A stretch of DNA of 64,000 bases from Actinomadura latina NBRC 106108. Lineage in GTDB: Bacteria > Actinomycetota > Actinomycetes > Streptosporangiales > Streptosporangiaceae. Made by a program: the position numbers and the translations under genes. The stretch lies in assembly GCF_001552195.1 (NCBI RefSeq), contig NZ_BCQS01000006.1, positions 1 through 64,000 on the forward strand. Direction: 5' to 3'. Positions 17,157 through 25,917 of the stretch are shown piece by piece; the stretch's first letter is position 1; each line of letters begins with the position of its first letter. The notes beneath the pieces were generated by a model. The model searched no databases. It was not told the DNA's origin and worked only from the letters and a program-made list of their open reading frames with translations.

Positions 17157-18565
17157 TGCGCCTCCTCGGCGGCCAGCGCGCGGACGCGCGGACGCGGGCC
17201 CGCGACGCCCTGCTCGTCCCGCCTGGCCCGCCACATCAGGGCCACCGCGATCATCACCGTGTACAGCGGTACCTCCACCATGTCGTACGTGATCATGAAA
17301 AGGGTGCAGGCGATCAGCACGCAGCAGCCCGCCAGCGAGTAGGCGCCGCGATCCCGCCAGTGCCGCAGGAACCGGATCGCGAAGAACGCGCAGAACGCGA
17401 TCGTCCCGACGACGCCGTTGGCGAAGATGAGCAGCCACAGGTGGCCCTGGGTGCCGAGCGGCGGCGACTCGCACGCCTTGCAGCCGACCCGCGCGCCGCC
17501 GGCGACCTGGCCGAGGTCGCCCTGCACGTTGCGGGTCGAGCCGAAGCCGACCAGCGGGGAGCCCATGAGCGCGCTGCGGGTGGTCTCCTCGGCGAGCAGC
17601 GTCCGGCGGTTGTTGCTGTGCGGGTTGTCCAGCCGGTCCTGGACGAGGCCGGGCAGCGGCGACAGCGCCACGACGATCGCGCCGGCGGCGGCCATCCCGG
17701 CCGTCCAGGCGATCACCCGCGGCCCGCCCACCTGGAGGAGCTTGAGGACGCCGAACAGCCCGATCGCGCCGAGCGCACCCCACAGGCCCCGGTTCAGCGA
17801 GTACACGACCGGCCACAGCGACGCCGCGAGGATGATCAGCGCGAAGACGCGGCGCCGCATCCGGGCGCGGACGATCCACGTCAGCAGGAAGTAGGGGAGG
17901 AAGAACGCGTAGGCGGCGCCCCAGGTGTTGGCGTAGGCGAACGGCGCCATCGGCCGGGACTGCGCGAAGCCGAGGATCGACTCGATCTCGGCGACCCTCG
18001 GATGGACGATGTCGCGGACGAAGGAGTTGCCCGTCAGGCCCCGCGGCAGCACCATCTCCACCGGCGAGGTCAGCTGGATCGCCGGGAAGAACGAGCCGAT
18101 CAGGCCGCCGATCGTCGTCACGACGAACATGTAGCCGAGCAGCCGGCCGATCTTCCCGGACGGCAGCTCCCGCTCGCTCATGTTGCCGATGTAGAGCAGC
18201 ACGATGGTGAACGACAGGTACCAGGCGAGCCGGTAGCCGTACACGAGCAGCCGGCTGAACCCGCCGCCCGGCTCGGCGAGCGGCGCGTCCGCCCACAGGA
18301 CCAGCACGCCCAGCACGACCCAGATGAGGAAGAACAGCCAGGCGCCGAAGCCGCTGGGCGCGACCAGCGTGCCCCGCCGGCGCCACAGGGTGAGCGCCAT
18401 CGGCACGCTGATGAGCAGCAGCACGATGTTGGCCAGGCCGAGGATCCACCACAGCGGGAAGCCGAGCAGCGCGACGCTGAGCGGCCACCCCGGCCGCAGC
18501 CGCCATGGCAGCAGCCGCGGCGGCGCGAGAGGCGTGCTCCCCGCGATCCCTCGCATCCCGGCCAA
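17153..18565 (-). CDS. O-antigen ligase/polymerase-like membrane protein
   Basis: About 470 residues with some 10-12 membrane segments and a long extracytoplasmic loop between residues 160 and 330, the layout of the WaaL/Wzy/O-antigen ligase superfamily. It would polymerise the exported repeat units or join them to an acceptor. A TTG start at 18565 has a GGAG site six bases upstream; an ATG at 18556, three codons later, is the alternative. It is the first gene of the leftward operon and overlaps the phosphotransferase gene by four bases. Confidence 0.85.
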   Translation of the reverse strand: MAGMRGIAGSTPLAPPRLLPWRLRPGWPLSVALLGFPLWWILGLANIVLLLISVPMALTLWRRRGTLVAPSGFGAWLFFLIWVVLGVLVLWADAPLAEPGGGFSRLLVYGYRLAWYLSFTIVLLYIGNMSERELPSGKIGRLLGYMFVVTTIGGLIGSFFPAIQLTSPVEMVLPRGLTGNSFVRDIVHPRVAEIESILGFAQSRPMAPFAYANTWGAAYAFFLPYFLLTWIVRARMRRRVFALIILAASLWPVVYSLNRGLWGALGAIGLFGVLKLLQVGGPRVIAWTAGMAAAGAIVVALSPLPGLVQDRLDNPHSNNRRTLLAEETTRSALMGSPLVGFGSTRNVQGDLGQVAGGARVGCKACESPPLGTQGHLWLLIFANGVVGTIAFCAFFAIRFLRHWRDRGAYSLAGCCVLIACTLFMITYDMVEVPLYTVMIAVALMWRARRDEQGVAGPRPRVRALAAEEAQ

Positions 18566-18959
18566 TCACCGCTCCGTTCCCCTGGACGCACCGTCGGGCG
18601 CGCGGACCGCGACGTCCGGGCATCCGGGCGCACGCCGCACGGTGGAGGACGTCCGGCCGCCTGCCAGGGGCGACGGCGGGCCGTGGCCGGATTCGGCCAC
18701 CCATTCCGGTCGTCCGGTAAGGGTCGGGGGGCGTCCTTCCAAGGTGCGCAGCGTACCCCGCTGCGCATGATGGGCGTGTCCGGCGGAGGTGCGAGGCATG
18801 CCCCAACCCGCCGGATCTGTTGTCCGTTCGGTACCTGAAACCGAAACGTTAGTGATCAGATCGGCAGGTCAGGCGGCCCGCGGCTACGATTGCCCGGCGC
18901 CGTGCGCCTTTACGCGCGCAATACGGTCGTTTTATGTCTTATATGGCACGGAGGGGTCG
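18566..18959. promoter_or_regulatory. Divergent intergenic region of the polysaccharide locus
   Basis: 394 bases without a convincing gene, between the leftward operon and the rightward propeller gene. It should hold both promoters. An inverted repeat with 9-base arms, TGCGCAGCG (18745-18753) and CGCTGCGCA (18759-18767), lies centrally and may be an operator. An AT-rich island at about 18917-18946 (with TTTTATG and TTATAT) sits just upstream of the rightward gene and its GGAGGGG ribosome site, a likely -10 area. No clear -35 was identified. Confidence 0.55.
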
Positions 18960-21900
18960 ATGGGCAGACGCAGGTGGGGGGCGCTTGCCGCGAGTGCCGC
19001 ATTCGCGCTGGGAACGCTGACGGCGAGTCTCGTCGCGGCGGTCCCGGCGCATGCCGATCAGCGGGGATCCGAGCCGGGGCACGGCCGCGTCGTCAACGCG
19101 GACCCGGCGAACTACACGCCGAACGTCGTGGACGGCGACGTCAAGTCGATCATCAAGATCGGCGGCAAGATCTACGTGGGCGGCTCGTTCACCCAGGTGA
19201 AGGAGCCCGGCGCGAACAAGCCCACGCTGACCCGCGACCGGCTGTTCGCCTTCGACGCCTCCACCGGCGCGATCGACCCGAACTTCGCGCCGAGCCTGAA
19301 CAAGGGCGAGGCCAGCGTGCTGCTGCCGGCCCCCGACGGCCAGTCCATCTACGTCGGCGGCAGCTTCAGCGAGATCAACGGCACCCGGCAGTTCGTCCTC
19401 GCGCGGATCGACGCGCAGACCGGCGCGCCCATCACCGCGTTCAAGCCGCAGCTCGACGCCCGAGTCCGCGACCTGCGGTTCGCCGGCGGCCGGCTCTACG
19501 TCGCCGGCACCTTCGCCACGGCGGGCGGCGCCGCGCGGGCGGGCCTCGCCACGCTGAACCCGCAGACCGGCGCCCGCGACGACTTCGTGGACCTGAACAT
19601 CGCCGGCACCCAGACCGGCGACGGCGTCACCCAGATCTACAAGATGGACATCAGCCCCGACGGCTCCAAGCTCGTCGGCATCGGCAACTTCAGCTCCGTC
19701 GCGGGCAGCACCCGGCGCCAGATCGTCATGCTCGACCTCACCGGCGCGTCCGCGCAGCTCGCGAACTGGGACACCACCCGCTACGGCGACCAGTGCTCCC
19801 AGTCGTTCGACACCTACATGCGGGACGTCGAGTTCTCCCCGGACGGCGCGTACTTCGTCGTCACCACCACCGGCGCCTACGGCGGCTCGGCCAAGCTGTG
19901 CGACACCCAGGCCCGATGGGAGAGCGCCGCCACCGGCGCCGGCCAGCAGCCCACCTGGGTGAACTACACCGGCGGCGACACCACCTACGCCGTGGAGATC
20001 ACCGACAGCGCCGTCTACGCCGGCGGCCACTTCCGCTGGGCGAACAACCCCTTCGCCGGCGACAAGCCCGGCCAGGGCGCCGTCTCCCGCGAGGGCATCG
20101 TCGCGCTCGACCCCGCCAGCGGCCTGCCGTTCAGCTGGAACCCCGGCCGTGACAAGGGCGTCGGCGTGTTCGACATGCTGGCCACCGGCGAGGGCCTGTG
20201 GGTCGGCAGCGACACCGACAACATCGGCGGCGAGTACCACCAGAAGCTCGCGCTGATGCCCCTCGCCGGCGGCAAGGCCGTCCCGCCGTCCAGCACCGGC
20301 GAGCTGCCCGGGAACGTCTACTCCGGCGGCGGCATCGGCAACGGCGCGGCCAACTACCTCAAGCACCGCTCATTCGACGGCACCGCCGCCGGCGCCGAGG
20401 TCGCCGACGCCACCGGCGGCGTCGACTGGCGGTCCGCGCGCGGCGCCTTCATGATCAACGGTGACCTGTTCTACGGCGGGTCGGACGGCTCGTTCAACCG
20501 CCGCGCCTTCGACGGCACCACGCTCGGCCCCGTCACCGAGATCGACGCGGCCGACCAGCTCGTCACCATGACGACCTGGCACTCGCAGGTCGCGAGCATC
20601 ACCGGCATGTTCTTCGCCAACGGCCGGGTCTACTACACCCGCGGCCAGTCGGCGCTCTACTACCGGATGTTCAACCCGGAGAGCAACGTCGTCGGCGCGC
20701 AGGAGTTCACCGCCGTGGGCAACCTGCCCGGCATGTCGTGGAGCTCCGTCGGCGGCATGTTCGTCAACGGCGGCGACCTCTACTACGTGGGCAACACCAG
20801 CGGCAAGCTGTACCGGGTCGCGTTCTCCGCGGCGGGGGTGCCCTCCGGGGCCTCCACCGAGGTCAGCTCCGCCGACTGGCGCGGCCGGGCGGTGTTCCTG
20901 TTCGCCGGGACGCCCAACACGGCGCCGCAGGCCGCGTTCACCGCCAACTGCGACAAGCTGGACTGCGCGTTCGACGCGTCCGGCTCGGCCGACCCCGACG
21001 GCTCCATCGCCTCGTACGCGTGGGACTTCGGCGACGGCGGCACCGGCACCGGAGCCACGCCCCAGCACACCTACGCCGACGCCGGCGAGTACACCGTCAA
21101 GCTGACGGTGACCGACGACCGGGGCGGCAAGGGCACCAAGACCCAGACGCTCACCGTCGCGGCGAACCAGGCGAACATCGCCTTCCGCGCCGGCATCGGC
21201 GGCAACGCCAACGTCCAGACGGCCTACGCGCAGATCCCGCCGTCCGTCCAGGCGGGCGACGGCATGATCCTGATGCTGACCTTCAACAGCGGCAGCGCGT
21301 CGCTGACGACGCCGCCGGCGGGCTGGACGCAGGTCGACACCCAGACGGTCGGCAGCGCCACCTCCGTCCTGTGGAAGCGGGTCGCCCAGGCCGGTGATGC
21401 CGGGAAGCAGGTCGACATCGGGCTGAGCGCCTTCACCAAGGCCGACATCCAGCTGCTCGCCTACGACGGCACCAACACCACGGACCCGGTCGCCGCCGTC
21501 GCCAAGGGCGGCGACGCCGACTCGGTCACCGCGCACACCAGCCCGAACGCGCAGGTCGGCGGCACGGGATCGTGGGCGGTGACGTACTGGGCGGACAAGT
21601 CGTCCAGCACCACCTCGTGGACGGCGCCCGCAGGCGTGGAGACCCGCCGCATCGGCATCGGGTCCGGCGGCGGCCGCATCACCAGCCTGACCGTCGACAG
21701 CAACGGCACGGTCGCCACCGGCACCTACGGCGGCAAGACGGCCACCACCGACGCGGCGAGCCGCGCCGGGATGTGGACGATCATCCTCGCCCAGGGTGAC
21801 TCGGCGGCGACGAACGAGGCCCCGCAGGCCGCGTTCAGCCGCAGCTGCGACGACCTCCAGTGCACGTTCGACGCGTCCGGCTCGGCCGACCCCGACGGCT

Positions 21901-22697
21901 CCATCGCCTCGTACGCGTGGGACTTCGGGAACGGCCAGAACGGCACCGGCGCCACGCCGCAGCACGCCTACGACGCCGCCGGCACCTACACGGTCAAGCT
22001 GACGGTGACCGACGACAAGGGCGCCAAGGACACCAGGTCCGAGACGGTGACGGTCGCGCCGGACCAGGCCGACATCTCCTACCGGGCTGGCGTCGGCGGC
22101 AACGCCAACGTCAAGACCGCGTACGCCCAGATCCCGGCGTCCGTCCAGCCGGGCGACGGCCTCATCATGGTGCTGACCTTCAACAGCAGCGACGCGGAAC
22201 TGACGACGCCCCCGGCCGGCTGGACGAAGGTGGACGACCAGAACGCGGGCAACGCGACGTCCGTCCTCTTCAAGAGGGTCGCCCAGGCCGGTGACGCCGG
22301 GAAGCAGGTCGACATCGGGCTGAGCGCCTACACCAAGGCGGACATCCGGCTGATGGCCTACGCGGGAACCGACACCACCGACCCGATCGCCAAGGTCGCC
22401 AAGGACACCGACGACGACTCCGGCACGCAGCACACCAGCCCGGACGCCGACGTCACCACCTCGGGCGGCTGGGCGATCACGTACTGGGCCGACAAGTCGT
22501 CCAGCACCACCTCGTGGACGGCCCCCGCGGGCGTGGAGACCCGCGGCACCGGCATCGGGTCCGGCGGCGGCCGCATCACCAGCCTGACCGTCGACAGCAA
22601 CGCCGCGGTCCCCACTGGCAGCTACGGCGGCAAGACGGCCACCACCAACGCCGCCAGCCGCGCCGCGATGTGGACCATCATCCTCAAGCGAAAGTAA
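18960..22697 (+). CDS. Large secreted beta-propeller protein with two PKD-plus-module repeats
   Basis: A 1245-residue exported protein. The ATG at 18960 follows GGAGGGG. A signal peptide (cleavage near VPAHADQ, residue 38) leads to a propeller domain of about 420 residues rich in IYVGGSF/LYVAGTF repeats, resembling delta-60/Kelch-like propellers. A second propeller-like or linker region follows to residue 655. Then come two tandem copies of a 299-residue unit. Each copy is a PKD domain (SGSADPDGSIASYAWDFG) followed by a beta-rich module ending in WTIIL. The units share identical DNA over long stretches. It lacks an obvious wall anchor or lipobox. It stands alone and diverges from the polysaccharide operon. 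A role in binding or organising the extracellular polysaccharide is inferred. A shorter paralogue lies at 24533-25798. Confidence 0.8.
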   Translation: MGRRRWGALAASAAFALGTLTASLVAAVPAHADQRGSEPGHGRVVNADPANYTPNVVDGDVKSIIKIGGKIYVGGSFTQVKEPGANKPTLTRDRLFAFDASTGAIDPNFAPSLNKGEASVLLPAPDGQSIYVGGSFSEINGTRQFVLARIDAQTGAPITAFKPQLDARVRDLRFAGGRLYVAGTFATAGGAARAGLATLNPQTGARDDFVDLNIAGTQTGDGVTQIYKMDISPDGSKLVGIGNFSSVAGSTRRQIVMLDLTGASAQLANWDTTRYGDQCSQSFDTYMRDVEFSPDGAYFVVTTTGAYGGSAKLCDTQARWESAATGAGQQPTWVNYTGGDTTYAVEITDSAVYAGGHFRWANNPFAGDKPGQGAVSREGIVALDPASGLPFSWNPGRDKGVGVFDMLATGEGLWVGSDTDNIGGEYHQKLALMPLAGGKAVPPSSTGELPGNVYSGGGIGNGAANYLKHRSFDGTAAGAEVADATGGVDWRSARGAFMINGDLFYGGSDGSFNRRAFDGTTLGPVTEIDAADQLVTMTTWHSQVASITGMFFANGRVYYTRGQSALYYRMFNPESNVVGAQEFTAVGNLPGMSWSSVGGMFVNGGDLYYVGNTSGKLYRVAFSAAGVPSGASTEVSSADWRGRAVFLFAGTPNTAPQAAFTANCDKLDCAFDASGSADPDGSIASYAWDFGDGGTGTGATPQHTYADAGEYTVKLTVTDDRGGKGTKTQTLTVAANQANIAFRAGIGGNANVQTAYAQIPPSVQAGDGMILMLTFNSGSASLTTPPAGWTQVDTQTVGSATSVLWKRVAQAGDAGKQVDIGLSAFTKADIQLLAYDGTNTTDPVAAVAKGGDADSVTAHTSPNAQVGGTGSWAVTYWADKSSSTTSWTAPAGVETRRIGIGSGGGRITSLTVDSNGTVATGTYGGKTATTDAASRAGMWTIILAQGDSAATNEAPQAAFSRSCDDLQCTFDASGSADPDGSIASYAWDFGNGQNGTGATPQHAYDAAGTYTVKLTVTDDKGAKDTRSETVTVAPDQADISYRAGVGGNANVKTAYAQIPASVQPGDGLIMVLTFNSSDAELTTPPAGWTKVDDQNAGNATSVLFKRVAQAGDAGKQVDIGLSAYTKADIRLMAYAGTDTTDPIAKVAKDTDDDSGTQHTSPDADVTTSGGWAITYWADKSSSTTSWTAPAGVETRGTGIGSGGGRITSLTVDSNAAVPTGSYGGKTATTNAASRAAMWTIILKRK
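20925..22697 (+). repeat. Intragenic tandem duplication, 897-base unit
   Basis: Unit 1 starts near 20925 and unit 2 near 21822; the offset is exactly 897 bases (299 codons). The block encoding SGSADPDGSIASYAWDFG and the blocks encoding SSSTTSW and GSGGGRITSLTVDSN are identical or nearly identical in DNA between units, while other parts have diverged. Confidence 0.9.
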
Positions 22698-22718
22698 CCC
22701 ACCCGCTCGTCAACAACG

Positions 22719-22760
22719 TGGCCGCGGTGCCGACGCCCAACAGCGCCGGCACCGCGGCCA
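22719..22760. terminator. Bidirectional hairpin between convergent genes
   Basis: Perfect 14-base arms TGGCCGCGGTGCCG (22719-22732) and CGGCACCGCGGCCA (22747-22760) with a 14-base loop, placed 22 bases after the propeller gene stop. There is no T-tract, as is common in GC-rich actinobacteria. Confidence 0.8.
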
Positions 22761-22830
22761 TACGTATTAACAGCGCGCCGCGACGCGGAGGCCCACCAGC
22801 GTCCGGAGCGGGCATGCCCGGCGACGGCCG

Positions 22831-22873
22831 CATGCCTCGTTATGCGGGTCCCAGGGGGTCGCCCCCCTGGGAG
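22831..22873. repeat. Dispersed bipartite palindromic element, copy A
   Basis: A small hairpin CGCAT..ATGCG is followed by a 10-base-arm palindrome TCCCAGGGGG-tcgc-CCCCCTGGGA (22849-22872). It ends immediately before the stop codon of the GH26-like gene and may also act as its terminator. Its core matches the elements at 31561 and 52061. Confidence 0.75.
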
Positions 22874-24475
22874 CTAGCAGAAGTCTTGCCAGGCCTTGCG
22901 GCTGTGGCTGTCGAGGAGGCGGAAGTCGCCGGTGGACCAGTCCAGGTCGAAGTAGGCGACCCAGAGGGCCTTGTGCTTCTTCAGGTAGGCGTTGGTGGCG
23001 TGGAGCCAGGCGGCGCGTTCGGTGCCGTCGTCGTCGCCCACCAGGTAGCTGCCCGTTTCGGCGACGCCGAAGGGGAGGCCCTCGGCCTTGCTCACGGCGA
23101 TGACCCGGTCGTACATGGTGGACGGCGAGTCGTAGCGACCCTTCTTCCAGCCCAGGTTGTAGGCGTCCCAGCCGAGGACCTGGATGACGTCGCCGCCCGG
23201 GTAGTAGTCGCGCCAGTCGCGCTTGGAGAGCGGGTCGAGGCTCCAGCTCATGAGGACGAGGGTGGCGTGCAGCCGCGAGTTGCCGGCCTTGTCGGCGAGG
23301 GCGCGGAGGCGGCGCCAGGCGGCGCGGTAGTCGGCGGCGGTGAACTCGCCGGCGGCGATGTTGTCCTCGGGCTCGTGGTAGTAGACCCAGTAGACGTCGC
23401 GGTCGCGGGGGGCGGTGGCGAACCAGGCGGTCATCGCCTTGTCGTACTTGCCGGCGAGGACGTCCTTGGGCGCCAGCTTGAAGGAGATGATCGGCGGGCG
23501 GGCGCCGAGGTCCGGGTTGCCCGGCCACGCCGGCGGGACGCCCCGGTAGAAGAGGCGGACGGTCTCCAGGCCGCCGTAGCGGGCGTCCAGGCGGCCGAGG
23601 GCCTTCTGGAAGGTCTCGCCCGGCTTGAGTTCGAGGGAGAGGCCGCAGAGCGTCGTGCCGCCGCCGGGGGAGGTCTCGGGGGACTTGGTGGGCTGCGGGA
23701 CTTCCCAGGTGGGTTCGGGGCCCGGTGCGGGCAGCGCCGCCGTGGGGGGCGCCGTCGGGGACGGGGACGCGCCCGGAGACTGCGCGGGCTCGCCGCGGCG
23801 GGTCTTCAGGACGAGGCGGGGCCCGTCGCCGCCCTCGCGGGAGTGCAGGGAGGCCGCCGACCGGAAGTGCTGGTTCGTGATGGCGAACGTGTAGCGGCCG
23901 GGGCCGGTCACGACGGATCCGACGTCGAAGGAGATCCGGTCCTTGCCGGACGAGGCGGTCGCGATGACGGGGCCGGCGGACGGGCGGTTGCTCCAGGACG
24001 TGCCGTTCTCCGTCCAGGAAGCGGGGAGGGCGCGGAGCTCGACCTGGCGGGGCCGGTTGCGGGGGCGGTCGAACGTCACCTCGACCCGGGCCTTGGTGAT
24101 CTCCGGGGTGCCGCGCGGCACGTCGAACGCGATGTAGGCCTCGGTGTGCCACTCGGGCCACACCGAGGCGGTGATCTTCTTGTCGTCGCCGAACCCCTTG
24201 CCGGGCATCTCGCGTACCACGTAGGTGTCGGCGGACGCCGGCACGACGGTGCCGCCGCCGGCGGCCGCGGTCCGGGCCTCGCGGCTCATGCCGGCCCCGG
24301 TCAGCGCGATCGCGCCGGCGGAGCCGCCGACGACGAGGAGGGTGCCCGCGGCGGTGAAGTAGAGGGACGGCCGCCGCCCGCGCCGCCGGCGCGGCCGCGC
24401 CGGCGGGACGGGCTGCGAGCGGCGGGGGTCGGGCCGGTGGTGACCACCGGGGAACGGATCGCGGGGGTCGCGCAC
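22874..24475 (-). CDS. Secreted DNRLRE-domain, GH26-like glycoside hydrolase
   Basis: A 533-residue protein with a short arginine/proline-rich cytoplasmic start and one signal-anchor helix (residues 37-60). It then has a DNRLRE/CBM96-type beta domain (about residues 75-225), a proline/serine/threonine linker and a C-terminal TIM-barrel region. The barrel shows an HEPE motif near residue 366 (general acid/base) and AETG near 472 (nucleophile), the pattern of GH26-type beta-mannanases and related clan A enzymes. The GTG start follows GGAAGGGG. It may trim, release or remodel the locus's own polysaccharide. The exact glycosidic linkage cannot be predicted. It converges on the propeller gene. Confidence 0.78.
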   Translation of the reverse strand: MRDPRDPFPGGHHRPDPRRSQPVPPARPRRRRGRRPSLYFTAAGTLLVVGGSAGAIALTGAGMSREARTAAAGGGTVVPASADTYVVREMPGKGFGDDKKITASVWPEWHTEAYIAFDVPRGTPEITKARVEVTFDRPRNRPRQVELRALPASWTENGTSWSNRPSAGPVIATASSGKDRISFDVGSVVTGPGRYTFAITNQHFRSAASLHSREGGDGPRLVLKTRRGEPAQSPGASPSPTAPPTAALPAPGPEPTWEVPQPTKSPETSPGGGTTLCGLSLELKPGETFQKALGRLDARYGGLETVRLFYRGVPPAWPGNPDLGARPPIISFKLAPKDVLAGKYDKAMTAWFATAPRDRDVYWVYYHEPEDNIAAGEFTAADYRAAWRRLRALADKAGNSRLHATLVLMSWSLDPLSKRDWRDYYPGGDVIQVLGWDAYNLGWKKGRYDSPSTMYDRVIAVSKAEGLPFGVAETGSYLVGDDDGTERAAWLHATNAYLKKHKALWVAYFDLDWSTGDFRLLDSHSRKAWQDFC

Positions 24476-24532
24476 GGACGGCCCCTTCCTCTCGATGGTC
24501 GTCGCCCCTTTATCTCACACAGGTCACAGGGC

Positions 24533-25798
24533 TCACTGGGCGGGGAACATCCCGAGCCGGCCGTGGTACTCGTGCCCGAGCTCCTCGGTGTCGCTGCCGA
24601 CGAGCAGGCCCTTCGGGTGGGCGACGAGCGCCTCGACGCCGTGGCCGAGCGTCCGCGTGGGGTTCCACGAGAGCGCCTTGCCGGTCGACGGGTTGAGCGC
24701 GCCGATGCCGGGCCGCGACACGGCGCCGGGGCCGGGGTTGTCGTGCCCGTAGGGGTTGTCCAGCCACCGCTGGTGCCCGCCGACGTAGACGGCGGAGCCG
24801 GTGACGGAGGTGGACAGCAGCGTGTCGCCGCCGGTCCAGTTGACCCAGGTGGGCTTCTGCCCGGACCCGGTGCGGGACGCCTCCCAGCGGGCGGCGGAGT
24901 CGCACAGCGTGGTCCGCCCGTAGGGGCCGCCGGTGGTGACGGCGACGAAGTACTTGCCGTCGGGGGAGAAGTCCATGCCGCGCATGTAGGTGTCGAACGC
25001 GTTGAGGTTGCACGCGTCGGCGTACTCGGTGGTCGACCAGGTCGACAGCTTCGCGGTCGTGCCCAGGTTGATCAGCGCGATCTGGTACCGGGTCGCCCCG
25101 TTGACCCGGGTGAACGTCCCGTTGATCACCAGCCGGGTGTCGGCGGGGTCGACCGCGAGCTTGTAGACCTTGAGCGCACCGGACCGGGGGTTGGTGACGC
25201 TGAAGTTGAAGCCGCCGTCGGCGGCGCCGCTCAGCGCGTCCAGCCGGGCGACGGCGGTGCGCGACTTGCCGCCGGCCTTGGTGAACGAGCCGCCGATGTA
25301 GAGGTGCAGGCCGCGCCGCACCATCGTGGTGACGCGGTAGTTCACGCTCGGCTTGAAGCCGGTGTGGACCTGGTTGGTCGTGGTCTTGATCGAGGCGACC
25401 GTGCCGGTGCTGCGGCCGTTGACGGTCTTGAACGTCCCGGCCATGTAGACCCAGCCGCTCGTCCCGGCCTGGAGGGCGTGCACGGTGCCGTCGACCTTCG
25501 GGATGAAGACCGTGCTGATCTTCCCCGTCGTCATGTCGTAGGCGAACAGGTTGTGCCGCTTCAGCGTCTTCGACGTGCCGGCCTCGCGCACCTCGTCGAA
25601 GTTGCCGCCGACGACGACCAGGCTCCCCACGACGGCGATGGCGCGGACGGTGCCGTCGAGGACGTGCGGGGTGTTGTTCACCGGATTGGCCGAGACCACC
25701 GACGGCATGGCGATGTCGGCGGACGCCGTGCTCGCCGCGGCCGTCAGCGCGGACGCCGCGAGAGTGGTGGCCGTGAGGCAGGCGATGAAGGGTCGCAT
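24533..25798 (-). CDS. Secreted beta-propeller protein (paralogue of the 18960 gene product)
   Basis: A 421-residue exported protein; the ATG at 25798 (MRPFIACLTA) is seven bases after GGAG. The signal peptide ends near ASTASA (residue 27). The rest is a propeller with the repeats VVVGGNF, VYMAGTF and LYIGGSF. It aligns end to end with the N-terminal 430 residues of the large PKD protein, sharing ANPxNxTPxVxDG, FSPDGKYFV and YVGGHxRW-NPYGHDNPGPGAVSR-type segments. PKD and C-terminal modules are absent. Two copies in one locus suggest a structural or binding role at the cell surface; no active site is visible. Confidence 0.8.
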   Translation of the reverse strand: MRPFIACLTATTLAASALTAAASTASADIAMPSVVSANPVNNTPHVLDGTVRAIAVVGSLVVVGGNFDEVREAGTSKTLKRHNLFAYDMTTGKISTVFIPKVDGTVHALQAGTSGWVYMAGTFKTVNGRSTGTVASIKTTTNQVHTGFKPSVNYRVTTMVRRGLHLYIGGSFTKAGGKSRTAVARLDALSGAADGGFNFSVTNPRSGALKVYKLAVDPADTRLVINGTFTRVNGATRYQIALINLGTTAKLSTWSTTEYADACNLNAFDTYMRGMDFSPDGKYFVAVTTGGPYGRTTLCDSAARWEASRTGSGQKPTWVNWTGGDTLLSTSVTGSAVYVGGHQRWLDNPYGHDNPGPGAVSRPGIGALNPSTGKALSWNPTRTLGHGVEALVAHPKGLLVGSDTEELGHEYHGRLGMFPAQ

Positions 25799-25867
25799 GA
25801 AGGTGCTCCGGGGGACGGCCGGGGTTGATGATCGCATCTTGTCCTACCACATGGGCGAATAGCGGGC

Positions 25868-25888
25868 AGCGGTTCCGGGGGAACCGCT
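25868..25888. terminator. Hairpin between propeller gene and WecB-like operon
   Basis: Perfect 9-base arms AGCGGTTCC and GGAACCGCT with a GGG loop, 30 bases beyond the stop of the leftward glycosyltransferase gene. It probably ends that operon. Confidence 0.7.
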
Positions 25889-25917
25889 CTCGGAAAGAGA
25901 TGTCGGCCGTGAGCCGG

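Noticed and set aside
18566-18799. Small leftward frame in the divergent region
   Set aside because: No ribosome site and no recognisable domain; it overlaps the inverted repeat and the expected promoters.
22514-25828. 1104-residue rightward frame across the glycanase and propeller genes
   Set aside because: It runs antisense to two genes with signal peptides and domain motifs, and its residue composition is repetitive Val/Gly/Arg/Asp.
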